Assembly: GCA_041397525.1 (NCBI GenBank)
Contig: JAWKWL010000001.1
Coordinates: 186,001-250,000, forward strand
Source: BOKV01 sp041397525
GTDB lineage: Bacteria > Pseudomonadota > Alphaproteobacteria > Rhizobiales > Rhizobiaceae
Direction: 5' to 3'
Length of the DNA: 64,000 nucleotides
Part shown: one piece after another, positions 36,361 to 44,301 of the stretch
How positions within the stretch are numbered: the stretch's first letter is position 1
Layout: the number at the start of each line of letters is the position of its first letter
Notes under the pieces: model-generated
Seen by the model: the letters and a program-made list of their open reading frames with translations, nothing else
Told to the model about the DNA's origin: nothing
Databases searched by the model: none
Position numbers and translations under genes: made by a program

Positions 36361-37308
36361 CTATTGCGTGACCGTGCCGGAATGCATGGCAGCTGCGGTC
36401 TTGGCCATGACCATGGCAAGCGCACCACCCTCTCCGTGTTCGAGACCCATTGCAAGGTCAAGCAATGGTTCCAGTCCCAGCGTTTCAGCCATGGCCTTCG
36501 AATGTGCATTGCCATGACCCTGACCCAGCCTGCAATGCGATATCGCATCACTGTTCAGCGCCTTTAGAACAGCTGCCGCCGCAAGCGCATGCGGCCCGTC
36601 CAGCAACAAGGGAACGTGCTGCACACGAGCCGCGATGATCGAACCGGCAATCGCGGCAGTTTCCCGGCCACCCAGCCTGCGCAGCGCTTCCAGCGGATCG
36701 GAAACCGCCTTGCCGTGATGTGCAATTGCAGCTTTTGCAATGCCGATGTCCAGCGGTGCGCTCGCCCAGGACGAAGGATCGCAATCGTGCAAAGCGGAAA
36801 ATATCGCCGCGGGAGAAAATCCGGCTGCATCAACGCAAGACCCCGCAACCATCAGGTCGACGCCTCCAGAGACCGCTTCCATTCCGAACGCGATCGTGGC
36901 TGCACAGTCACGTTCGCTCAACGCTTCCTGCTCTGTGATATTGCCGGTTGGATAGGCTAGTGCAAGGTCGAACACTTTAAGCCCCAGTTCATGCGCCGAG
37001 CAAATCTGGTTGATGGCGGCTCCGCCCGCCGCAATCGCCGAAACGGTCTCGGGAACAGCGGCTCTTGCCACCTCGTTCTGCGCACCATGCGTCCCCGCAA
37101 ACAGCGCCACCAATGGTCGATTGACCGCGGGTGACTTGCCGGACCATGCGGCCATCCATTCGCAGATCGCTGCTATGCGCCCGGCCCCGGCCTGTCCGAA
37201 CAACTGCGCATTTCGCGACACCACCGCACCTACAGCCCGCTCATCCGGGCCTGCGAGCGAGGCTATGACAGTTCTGATATCATCAAATGGCAGGCCGGTT
37301 ACTGGCAT
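36361..37308 (-). CDS. cobT: Nicotinate-nucleotide:dimethylbenzimidazole phosphoribosyltransferase
   Basis: CobT makes alpha-ribazole phosphate, the lower ligand of cobalamin. The 315-residue product shows GTHGAQNEVARAAVPETV near residue 70, GGAAINQICSAHELGL, PTGNITEQEALSERDC near residue 125, the segment ending VVSGG-type ATIAFGMEAVSGGVD, and the catalytic Glu in LGLEPLLDLAMGLEHGEGGALA at the end. The start at 37308 is preferred over an upstream in-frame Met because it begins the conserved region. No cobalamin riboswitch was recognised upstream, and cobS/cobC are not in the window. Confidence 0.9.
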   Translation of the reverse strand: MPVTGLPFDDIRTVIASLAGPDERAVGAVVSRNAQLFGQAGAGRIAAICEWMAAWSGKSPAVNRPLVALFAGTHGAQNEVARAAVPETVSAIAAGGAAINQICSAHELGLKVFDLALAYPTGNITEQEALSERDCAATIAFGMEAVSGGVDLMVAGSCVDAAGFSPAAIFSALHDCDPSSWASAPLDIGIAKAAIAHHGKAVSDPLEALRRLGGRETAAIAGSIIAARVQHVPLLLDGPHALAAAAVLKALNSDAISHCRLGQGHGNAHSKAMAETLGLEPLLDLAMGLEHGEGGALAMVMAKTAAAMHSGTVTQ

Positions 37309-37462
37309 GACTAATTCCCGTTGCTGATGTCGCGGATGTATCCGCATTGCCGCGCTTTTTGCAATGCACCTGCGAGCCGGACATCATATTTCCGGCAAGG
37401 GTGTTGTCTTTCATCCCCAAATCGCTACTTGAATGCATGAAGTGCAACGGAACCGACAAATC

Positions 37463-37711
37463 ATGAAATCGCCCTGCATCCTGGTCTGCTCCATCGACAT
37501 GGAAACCGGATATTGTTTTGGCTGTGGACGCACAGGCGAAGAAATCCGCCTTTGGATCAACTACACAGACGCAGAACGCGACTTCGTCATGGCAGCATTG
37601 CCCGAACGGCTCAAGGTAATCAAACGCAAGCCGCGCCGTGATACCAGGCGCAGCCGCATGGCGCGCGAGCGCGCCGAAGCCCTGGTAACAGGCAAGGACC
37701 GACAATTTTGA
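37463..37711 (+). CDS. DUF1289 protein
   Basis: This small 82-residue protein has the four-cysteine DUF1289 signature at its very start (SPCILVC then GYCFGCGRT), which looks like a metal or iron-sulfur site, followed by a Trp-x-x-Tyr segment and a basic tail. The ATG at 37463 places the first Cys at residue 5, as usual; an ATG at 37433 is possible. Function unknown. Its stop overlaps the TTG start of the protease-like gene. Confidence 0.88.
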   Translation: MKSPCILVCSIDMETGYCFGCGRTGEEIRLWINYTDAERDFVMAALPERLKVIKRKPRRDTRRSRMARERAEALVTGKDRQF

Positions 37712-38409
37712 ACAGGCTGTGGCTCATCTTCGCGGTGATTGGAGCAGGCGCGATCCTGCTGATTGCCAGTGGTGACAGCGGCACTGTGCTTGGCATGAAG
37801 AGCGGCCAGTTTGCTGGCCTCGTCTATCTGGGCGTGTGGGGCACGTTGGTCGGAGCTGCCATCCTGCCAGGACGTGGCCAGTTCCGCGAGTTTGCCCGAA
37901 ACGCCGTAATATGGGTGGCCATCATCCTCGCCCTGATGACGGGCTATGTCTATCGCTACGAATTGCAGGACGTCGCCTCCCGCATGACTGCGGGGCTGAT
38001 TCCTGGAAGCCCGCTCTCCGCCACCAATTCGCAGGGCAGACAGACCAGCACGCTCTACGCTGGTGCCGATGGTCATTTTGTCGCCAATGCCGAGGTGGAA
38101 GGAAAAAAGCTGACTTTCCTGGTCGACACCGGGGCAAGTGCAGTTGTGCTGAGCCATGACGACGCGCAAGCACTCGGCATTGATACCGCGCGCCTTGCCT
38201 ATACTTCGCCCGTCGCAACGGCCAATGGCATGACAACGGCAGCCAGGATCAGATTGGGCAACATCACGATTGGCGGCATATCGCGCAACGATGTTCCGGC
38301 CATGGTCGCACAGCAAGGCGCCATGGATGGCAGCCTTCTCGGCATGACGTTCCTGTCAACGCTCAGTTCATTCGAATTTCGTGGCGACCGGCTCATCCTG
38401 ACCGAATAA
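37708..38409 (+). CDS. Membrane retropepsin-like aspartic protease (TIGR02281 type)
   Basis: The 233-residue protein has two or three hydrophobic segments in the first 85 residues and then a single-domain aspartic protease fold of clan AA. The active site is FLVDTGASAVVLS near residue 138, and the downstream Gly-rich LLGMTFLSTLSSF is the companion hydrophobic motif. It is likely dimeric with the domain in the periplasm. It is translated from a TTG that overlaps the DUF1289 stop (TTGA), with AAGGA upstream. Substrates are unknown. Confidence 0.88.
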   Translation: MNRLWLIFAVIGAGAILLIASGDSGTVLGMKSGQFAGLVYLGVWGTLVGAAILPGRGQFREFARNAVIWVAIILALMTGYVYRYELQDVASRMTAGLIPGSPLSATNSQGRQTSTLYAGADGHFVANAEVEGKKLTFLVDTGASAVVLSHDDAQALGIDTARLAYTSPVATANGMTTAARIRLGNITIGGISRNDVPAMVAQQGAMDGSLLGMTFLSTLSSFEFRGDRLILTE

Positions 38410-38427
38410 ACTGCGGGTCATATCCGT

Positions 38428-38886
38428 TCACGCCGCTTTCTGGGTCTCGGACCGCACTTCCGTGAAGGCGGTGTTGATCTGGCGGAACATGTCGGTCAGG
38501 TAGCGCTCGACTTCGGGTGGAACGGTGACGCCGGAATAGCTGTCCGGGTGATATTGTTTGGCCAGGCGATGGTAAGCTTCTTTCGCCTGGTCGAAACTGC
38601 ATCCCCGTTGCAAGCCCAAAAGCCCGTAGCAATCAACATAGCGCGGATCATTCGGTGAAACCAGGACCGGCTTTCGCAGCGGCTCCACCGGCTCCACATA
38701 AGCAATCTGGTGTTTCGCGATGAACTTGCGCTGGCCGTCCTTGGACACAAATTCGAGGAATGGTGTCTCCTTGGAGAGCACCCCTTCAAGGCTCGAGGCA
38801 TGGCCTTGCAGGATCGCACCGCGAATAACGGCTCCATCCAGCATGCGGATGGAAACATCAATGTTTTTCGATGAATTGTTGAACAA
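38428..38886 (-). CDS. J-domain protein with a novel N-terminal region
   Basis: The 152-residue protein ends in a J domain: YGLLGLQRGCSFDQAKEAYHRLAKQYHPDSY with the HPD tripeptide near residue 117, then the final helix FRQINTAFTEV. The first 75 residues (beta-rich, IDVSIRMLDGAVIRGAIL, then FVSKDGQRKFIAKHQIAYVEPV) are not a known Hsp40 region and look like a small barrel. It probably recruits DnaK to a specific client. It is monocistronic between convergent and co-directional neighbours. Confidence 0.78.
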   Translation of the reverse strand: MFNNSSKNIDVSIRMLDGAVIRGAILQGHASSLEGVLSKETPFLEFVSKDGQRKFIAKHQIAYVEPVEPLRKPVLVSPNDPRYVDCYGLLGLQRGCSFDQAKEAYHRLAKQYHPDSYSGVTVPPEVERYLTDMFRQINTAFTEVRSETQKAA

Positions 38887-39006
38887 TGCTGGCTCCCGAA
38901 ATTACCGTAATGCGGCTTTTGTTTCAGGATGTCATGGCCACGCTAAAAACCCGTTAAAATTGAAATGCCGCACATGTCTCCACCTTCAACGCCAGCAACC
39001 AAAGCA

Positions 39007-39834
39007 TCAAAGCAGCGAGAGGAAGAACCGGATCGCCACGAAGAACATGAACAAGCCAAAGGCAACCTCCAACTGCCGTCGCGACAGGGCATGTGCGATT
39101 CTGACGCCGATGGGGGCCGCGATCAGGGTGACCGGTATCAGGATGGCAAGCGCAAGCAGGTTGACATAGCCGATCGTGAAAGGTGGCATGCCTCCCACTC
39201 CCCAGCCGGCCCAGACATATCCGATTACTCCGGGGATCGAGATCAGCACACCAGTCCCGGAAGATGTTGCGACCGCCTGATGCATAGGACGGCCATACAG
39301 CGTCATGAAGGTGTTGTTCATCACCCCGCCGCCAATCCCCATGAAGGTCGAAAAGAAGCCGATCAGGAAGCCGATGATACCACGCGCAGGATTGCCTGGA
39401 ATGTCTTCGGCGAGTTTCCAGTGGCTCTTGGCAAACAGCAATTTTGCACCCACGGCAAGCGCAACTACTGCGAATATGCCACGAAGGCTCGCGCCCGAAA
39501 TGTAGGCGGTCACAACGGAAGCAGCGACCACGCCTGCCGGCACCACCCAAAGGAAAGAGCGTAACAGGTCCATGTCCACCGCGCCCTTGAGATAATGCGC
39601 ACGGAAAGAGCGGATCGAGGTCGGCACGATGATCGCAAGTGAGGTTCCAACCGACAAATGCATGCGGATCGCATCATCAAAGTTAAGAATGCCCAGCATC
39701 TGGTAAAACACCGGAACCAGAATGGCGCCGCCGCCAATTCCGAAGACCCCGGCTAGCAATCCTGCAACGGCTCCGGCACCAACAAGCGCCAGCACAAAGG
39801 GCGCTATCTCGTAAAAATGCGTGTAGATGTCCAA
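39007..39834 (-). CDS. TauE/SafE family permease
   Basis: This 275-residue protein has about eight membrane helices and the two family repeats, each with a Gly-rich loop: AGVFGIGGGAILVP near residue 28 and STFMGIGGGVMNN near residue 160. Members export sulfite or organosulfonates or take up sulfur compounds. The start is a TTG at 39834, as no ATG is available before the first helix; GGGGCCAG precedes it. It lies 33 bases downstream of dusA. A second, divergent TauE/SafE gene at 42426 belongs to the sulfonate cluster. Confidence 0.85.
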   Translation of the reverse strand: MDIYTHFYEIAPFVLALVGAGAVAGLLAGVFGIGGGAILVPVFYQMLGILNFDDAIRMHLSVGTSLAIIVPTSIRSFRAHYLKGAVDMDLLRSFLWVVPAGVVAASVVTAYISGASLRGIFAVVALAVGAKLLFAKSHWKLAEDIPGNPARGIIGFLIGFFSTFMGIGGGVMNNTFMTLYGRPMHQAVATSSGTGVLISIPGVIGYVWAGWGVGGMPPFTIGYVNLLALAILIPVTLIAAPIGVRIAHALSRRQLEVAFGLFMFFVAIRFFLSLL

Positions 39835-39867
39835 GACTGGCCCCGAAGCTGTGTGTAGCCTTGAGGC

Positions 39868-40872
39868 TTAGGCCGCGGCATTGTCTCCGTCAAGGCGAAC
39901 CGCCGAGAATGCCTTTGCGATGACTTGTGGACCAGCGCCATCCCTGACGCTTTCCACCGACAATATCTGGCGCCAGCGTCTGGCACCCGGCAGCCCCTGG
40001 AACATTCCCACCATATGCCGCGTCACATGGTTCATTCGTCCGCCATTGGCAACATGCCCGGCTGAATAGTCCATCATCGCGGCAATGATCTCTTCAAAGC
40101 TGCGCGGTTCCGCGTCCTGATTGCCAAACAGCCTGTCGACATCCATCAGGATCTGCGGGTTTTGGTAGGCCGCGCGTCCCAGCATCACGCCATCCAGCGA
40201 CATCTCTCCTTGAATCATTTCCTCAAAGGCCTGAATCACCGTCTGAAGCCCGCCATTCAAGCCTATGAATCGATTCTGGTTTTTCTGCTTCAACAAGCGG
40301 ACACGCTCGTAGTCCAATGGCGGTATGTCCCGGTTTTCCTTCGGGCTCAGCCCCTCGAGCCAGGCCTTGCGGGCATGCACCCAAAGGCTGTCACAGCCCG
40401 CGTCCCAAACCGCATGCGCGAGATCATCGAGTGCGGGACCGGAATCCTGTTCGTCAACACCGATGCGAGACTTGACAGTAACCGGGATATTCACTGCCTT
40501 CTTCATGGCACTGACACATCTGCCCACCAGTGCGGGTTCGCGCATCAGACATGCGCCGAATGCACCCGATTGAACGCGGTCGGACGGACAGCCGACATTG
40601 AGATTGACTTCGTCATATCCGTAACCCTCGGCGATCCGTGCGGCTTCCGCAAGTTTCTCGGGCTCCGAGCCGCCAAGTTGAACCGCAAGCGGATGTTCAC
40701 TCTCATCAAAGCCGAGCAACCGCTGGCGATCCCCGTGAATAACCGCTTCCGCTGTCACCATTTCGGTATAAAGCAACGCATGCTGGCTCAACTGCCGGTG
40801 AAAATACCGGCAGTGCCTGTCCGTCCAGTCCATCATCGGCGCGACGGCGAAGATTTTCTCGACTGAGTTCAA
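39868..40872 (-). CDS. dusA: tRNA-dihydrouridine(20/20a) synthase
   Basis: DusA reduces uridine 20 (and 20a) of tRNA using FMN and NADPH. The 334-residue protein begins with VAPMMDWTDRHCRYF, typical of DusA, and shows NLNVGCPSDRVQSGAFGACLM near residue 95 with the catalytic Cys, then TVKSRIGVDE, VHARKAWLEGLSPKENR near residue 180, and GLNGGL and VMLGRAAYQNP for FMN phosphate. Length and motifs exclude DusB and DusC. Confidence 0.95.
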   Translation of the reverse strand: MNSVEKIFAVAPMMDWTDRHCRYFHRQLSQHALLYTEMVTAEAVIHGDRQRLLGFDESEHPLAVQLGGSEPEKLAEAARIAEGYGYDEVNLNVGCPSDRVQSGAFGACLMREPALVGRCVSAMKKAVNIPVTVKSRIGVDEQDSGPALDDLAHAVWDAGCDSLWVHARKAWLEGLSPKENRDIPPLDYERVRLLKQKNQNRFIGLNGGLQTVIQAFEEMIQGEMSLDGVMLGRAAYQNPQILMDVDRLFGNQDAEPRSFEEIIAAMMDYSAGHVANGGRMNHVTRHMVGMFQGLPGARRWRQILSVESVRDGAGPQVIAKAFSAVRLDGDNAAA

Positions 40873-40941
40873 TGGCCCTGTTCTCGTTGCGCGTTTTTCT
40901 GGCCAGCTGGCGTGAATGCCTTGCCAAACGCGTGCCGTGTT

Positions 40942-41628
40942 TCAAAGTTTCGGCGGCTGAAGCTCGCCGATGGCTCCCCGCACATGCAGCGGAGCACCCG
41001 TAACCGCCTGCAATTCATCCACCGACAATTGCGGCAGTTTTTCAACCAGCACGAATTGCCCGTCATTGATATCCACGACGGCGAGCGAGGAATAGACGCG
41101 CGTGACGCAGCGCACTCCCGTCAGCGGCATCGTGCAGCGTTCCAGCAGCTTCGGCTTGCCATCCTTGGTGGTGTGGTCTGTAACAACAGCGACCCGCTTT
41201 GCCCCATGCACGAGGTCCATCGCGCCGCCGACGGCAGGCACCCCGCCCTTGCCGGTAGACCAGTTGGCCAGGTCGCCGCTTTGCGAGACCTGATATGCCC
41301 CCAGCACCGCCAGATCAAGATGGCCGCCTCGAACCATCGCAAATGAGTCAGCATGGTGAAAGAAGGCCGCGCCCGGCTTGAGGGTGATTGCCTTCTTGCC
41401 GGCATTGATCAGGTCCCAGTCTTCCTCGCCTGCAGGCGGCGCCTCGCCAAAACCGAGAACGCCATTCTCCGTGTGGTAGATCACATCGCGGCCTTGTGGC
41501 TGGAACTGGGCGATCATCTCGGGAAACCCGATGCCGAGATTGACATAGGACCCGTCCTCAAGGTCTTGCGCGGCGCGCCAGGCTATCTGGGCATTCGTGA
41601 GTTTCAGCTTTTCGAGTTGCGTGCTCAT
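40942..41628 (-). CDS. pcaJ: 3-oxoacid CoA-transferase, beta subunit
   Basis: The 228-residue subunit carries the catalytic Glu in YHTENGVLGFG near residue 55, and has YVNLGIGFPEMIAQ near residue 28 and GGAMDLVHGAKRVAV near residue 120. With the alpha subunit it moves CoA from succinyl-CoA to 3-oxoadipate or acetoacetate. The pair reads closer to PcaIJ than to ScoAB by eye, but no other beta-ketoadipate gene (pcaF, pcaBCD) is here, so another 3-oxoacid is possible. Its ATG overlaps the alpha subunit stop (ATGA). Confidence 0.85.
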   Translation of the reverse strand: MSTQLEKLKLTNAQIAWRAAQDLEDGSYVNLGIGFPEMIAQFQPQGRDVIYHTENGVLGFGEAPPAGEEDWDLINAGKKAITLKPGAAFFHHADSFAMVRGGHLDLAVLGAYQVSQSGDLANWSTGKGGVPAVGGAMDLVHGAKRVAVVTDHTTKDGKPKLLERCTMPLTGVRCVTRVYSSLAVVDINDGQFVLVEKLPQLSVDELQAVTGAPLHVRGAIGELQPPKL

Positions 41629-42344
41629 GCGACCACCTCCGGATAGGCTGCATTCTCGCGGTTGAGCGCTTCTTCCTGCTTTGGATTGGAGACCTCCACC
41701 ACGCTGTCAACGAAGATGCCAGGCGTCACCACCTGCTCGGGGTCGATGGCACCGGCAGGCACGATGCTGCTCACCTGGGCGATGGTGTGCGTGGCGGCCA
41801 TGGCCATCAGCGGATTGAAGTTCCGCCCCGCCATCCGGTAGGTAAGATTGCCCATCGTGTCCCCGGTTTCCCCTTTGATCAGGGCAAAGTCCGCTTTCAG
41901 CCAACGCTCGCGGACATAGGTCTTGCCGTCAAATTCCTCCACCGGCTTGCCCTCGGCAAGGTCGGTGCCAACGCTGGTGGGTGTATAAAAGGCAGGAATG
42001 CCGGAGCCGCCTGCACGAATCCTCTCAGCCAGCGTGCCTTGCGGAACCAGTTCCAATTCGATCTTGCCAGCGAGGTAAAGTTCGGTGAAAGCACGCGGGT
42101 CCGCCGAGCGCGGAAACGAACAGATTATCTTTGCCACCATGCCCTGTTCGATCATCGCTGCGATCCCGACATGGCCATTGCCGGCATTGTTGTTGATGAC
42201 CGTCAGGCCACGCGGACGCAGGTCAATCAGTGCATGAATGAGTTCGATGGGTGCACCGGAGCCACCAAAACCACCGATCATGATGGTAGCGCCGTCGCCA
42301 ATACCCGATACGGCTTCAGCCAGTCCTGATGTGGTCTTGTCCAT
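41625..42344 (-). CDS. pcaI: 3-oxoacid CoA-transferase, alpha subunit
   Basis: The 239-residue alpha subunit shows the oxyanion-hole CoA-binding loop IMIGGFGGSGAPIELI near residue 22, NNNAGNGHVG near residue 51, KIICSFPRSADP near residue 71 and IPAFYTPTSVGTDLAEGK near residue 115. The ATG at 42344 has a GGAGGGG site. A palindrome lies 45 bases upstream at 42389-42403 and may control the pair. Confidence 0.85.
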   Translation of the reverse strand: MDKTTSGLAEAVSGIGDGATIMIGGFGGSGAPIELIHALIDLRPRGLTVINNNAGNGHVGIAAMIEQGMVAKIICSFPRSADPRAFTELYLAGKIELELVPQGTLAERIRAGGSGIPAFYTPTSVGTDLAEGKPVEEFDGKTYVRERWLKADFALIKGETGDTMGNLTYRMAGRNFNPLMAMAATHTIAQVSSIVPAGAIDPEQVVTPGIFVDSVVEVSNPKQEEALNRENAAYPEVVA

Positions 42345-42388
42345 GGGCCCCTCCAGTTGGTGGGGGACTAATAATCGCAAAGGCAATC

Positions 42389-42403
42389 AAATTCCACGAA
42401 TTT
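42389..42403 (-). promoter_or_regulatory. Candidate operator upstream of the CoA-transferase pair
   Basis: A perfect 6-3-6 palindrome (AAATTC, CAC, GAATTT) lies in the 81-base gap between the exporter gene and the alpha-subunit start. Position and symmetry suit a dimeric repressor or activator site; the protein that would bind is unknown. Confidence 0.4.
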
Positions 42404-42425
42404 CATTGACCGCGATCCCGGTGGT

Positions 42426-43163
42426 TCATGTAAGCGACTGGTTGAGCAGTCCGATTGCGCTCAGGCTCGCCAGCACCAGCACTGTCGCCCGGGCTTGTCT
42501 TCGACTGACCAGATGGCGAGTACGCCGCGCCAGCAACAACCCTGCAATCAGTCCGGGAAGAAAACCCAATGCCATCGCCAGTGTCGGCAAGCCAAGTTTG
42601 TTGACAGCGAAAAGCGCTGTGACTGAAAGTATGTTGGCGAAGATGAAGATCGCCGCAATCGTTGCCCTTATCTTGGCCGGAGGCTGGTGCTGGTAGACAA
42701 TTGCCAGCGGTGGCCCGTGTAGACCGGAAACAGTCCCCATGATTCCGGCTGCAAGCCCCCCCGCCCCCAGTGTCCAGCCATTGAGCACTACCGGCGGCGT
42801 GAACAACGTTACGGCAACACCAATGAGGATAGCGCCGGAAAACACTGCTCCCGCCAGATGTACCGGCAGCACCAATGCCAAACCCGCGCCCAACACCGTT
42901 CCGACAATGACTACGGGGAGAAGCAGTCTTATCTCGCGCCAGTCCACTTCATGGCGCTCATCGAAATACATGATGACTGAAATGATCAACCCGTTTGCGA
43001 GCGAAGCTCCCGGCACGAGGCTGATCTCGACCAGGCCGAGGCAAGGTATCGCAATCATCGCGAAACCAAATCCGGCTATCGCTTGCAGCACGGTTGCGGC
43101 AAACACCACGGCATTGCCGAGGATGATGATCATTACAAGACCGTCCGGGACAATCATGTCCAT
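42426..43163 (-). CDS. tauE: TauE/SafE exporter, probable sulfite exporter
   Basis: The 245-residue membrane protein of about eight helices has the family's IAGFGFAMIAIPCL repeat near residue 27 and GIMGTVSGLHGPPLAI near residue 135. Placed 31 bases after pta, which follows xsc, it most likely exports the sulfite released by Xsc, the role proposed for TauE/SafE genes in taurine clusters. The start at 43163 (or 43157) begins just before the first helix; a longer frame would overlap pta. It differs clearly from the paralog at 39007. Confidence 0.8.
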   Translation of the reverse strand: MDMIVPDGLVMIIILGNAVVFAATVLQAIAGFGFAMIAIPCLGLVEISLVPGASLANGLIISVIMYFDERHEVDWREIRLLLPVVIVGTVLGAGLALVLPVHLAGAVFSGAILIGVAVTLFTPPVVLNGWTLGAGGLAAGIMGTVSGLHGPPLAIVYQHQPPAKIRATIAAIFIFANILSVTALFAVNKLGLPTLAMALGFLPGLIAGLLLARRTRHLVSRRQARATVLVLASLSAIGLLNQSLT

Positions 43164-43194
43164 GAAGCTGCCCGTATCAGGTTCGATGCCATGC

Positions 43195-44208
43195 TCAAGC
43201 GCGCATCGCTGCCTGGACCGCTGTAACGGCAATGGCCGCGACAACCTCATCAGCAACGCATCCACGCGAGAGGTCATTGGCCGGCTTCGACAGTCCCTGC
43301 AGGATCGGCCCGACAGCACTCAATCCTCCAATCCGCTGCGCAATCTTGTAGCCGATATTGCCTGACGCAAGATCTGGAAAAACATAGACATTCGGCCGTC
43401 CTGAAAGCCGGTAGCCTGGTGCCTTGCGGGAACGGATTGCCTCGTCAAAGGCAGAATCAAACTGGAACTCGCCATCAATTTCCAGTTGCGGTTCACGTTC
43501 ACGAACCATGGCAAGTGCTGAACGCATCCGGTCAAGCGAGGGATGATCCGCAGAGCCCGCCGTCGAAAAGGAGAGCATCGCCACACGTGGCTTTTCTCCG
43601 AGCAGGAGTTGGCAGGAACGCGCCGATGCAATGGCAATATCCGCCAACTGCGAAGCACTCGGCTCAATCAGCAGGCCGCAATCAGCGAAGATCATCGGTG
43701 CATCCACCGAGTGATGCCCGGCAGGCGGCGCCATCAGGAAAAAGCTCGAAACCGTGGCAACACCTTTTGCCCTGCCCAGCACTTGCAGAGCTGTGCGAAC
43801 CGTGTGCGCCGTCGTTGCAACAGCGCCCGCGACCATGCCGTCGGCCATGCCGACACGTACCCTCATGGCAGCCTCGACCAATGGGTCGCGCATCTGCTCA
43901 TGGGCGTTTTCAGCCGCTACGCCCTTGGCCGCACGCAATTCGGCATAGCTATCGCAAAGTGTAGCGAATTCCGGGCTCGACCCTGCCACCACCAGATTGA
44001 CACCAGACTTGTTGTTGCCGAGTTCAGCGGCGACGCCCTTTGCCTCTGCTTCACTGGTCATCACGCTGACTTCGGCGATTCCCAGCTGTGCAGCACTAAT
44101 CGCCGCCTCAAGCACGCGTGGATCATTTCCTTCGGGCAGAATGACATGGCGTGGCTGCGAACGGGCTGCATTGTAGATCGCATCAATAACGCTCATGGGC
44201 ACCTTCAT
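43195..44208 (-). CDS. pta: Phosphate acetyltransferase
   Basis: Pta converts acetyl phosphate, the product of Xsc, and CoA to acetyl-CoA. The 337-residue protein is the short catalytic form without the N-terminal regulatory domains of E. coli Pta. Visible are RHVILPEGNDPRVLEAA near residue 20, ADGMVAGAVATTAHTVRTAL near residue 120, MLSFSTAGSADHP near residue 210 and PDLASGNIGYKIAQR near residue 275. It follows xsc in the same direction, the standard xsc-pta pair of C2-sulfonate degraders. An inverted repeat at 44248-44279 lies between the genes. Confidence 0.92.
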   Translation of the reverse strand: MKVPMSVIDAIYNAARSQPRHVILPEGNDPRVLEAAISAAQLGIAEVSVMTSEAEAKGVAAELGNNKSGVNLVVAGSSPEFATLCDSYAELRAAKGVAAENAHEQMRDPLVEAAMRVRVGMADGMVAGAVATTAHTVRTALQVLGRAKGVATVSSFFLMAPPAGHHSVDAPMIFADCGLLIEPSASQLADIAIASARSCQLLLGEKPRVAMLSFSTAGSADHPSLDRMRSALAMVREREPQLEIDGEFQFDSAFDEAIRSRKAPGYRLSGRPNVYVFPDLASGNIGYKIAQRIGGLSAVGPILQGLSKPANDLSRGCVADEVVAAIAVTAVQAAMRA

Positions 44209-44247
44209 GGCCGCCGTTGCGGTCGTTCAAATCGGTGTTTCACATGC

Positions 44248-44279
44248 ATGCGGGGCGACATTGCATTGCCGCCCCGCAT
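44248..44279 (-). repeat. Stable hairpin between xsc and pta
   Basis: Arms of 13 bases (44248-44260 and 44267-44279) with a 6-base loop pair completely in the leftward RNA if one G-U pair is allowed; the rightward RNA would have an A-C mismatch. No U-tract follows. The likely role is mRNA processing or partial termination that lowers pta relative to xsc. Confidence 0.65.
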
Positions 44280-44301
44280 CAATCCCGGTTCTGCCGGAAC
44301 T

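Noticed and set aside
37309..37462. Cobalamin riboswitch upstream of cobT
   Set aside because: No B12-box-like sequence or multi-stem architecture was recognised in the 154-base gap.
39007..42344. The dusA, first TauE and CoA-transferase genes as parts of the sulfonate operon
   Set aside because: They follow on the same strand, but dusA is housekeeping, the first TauE paralog is distant, and spacers of 69-81 bases with a palindrome suggest separate units.
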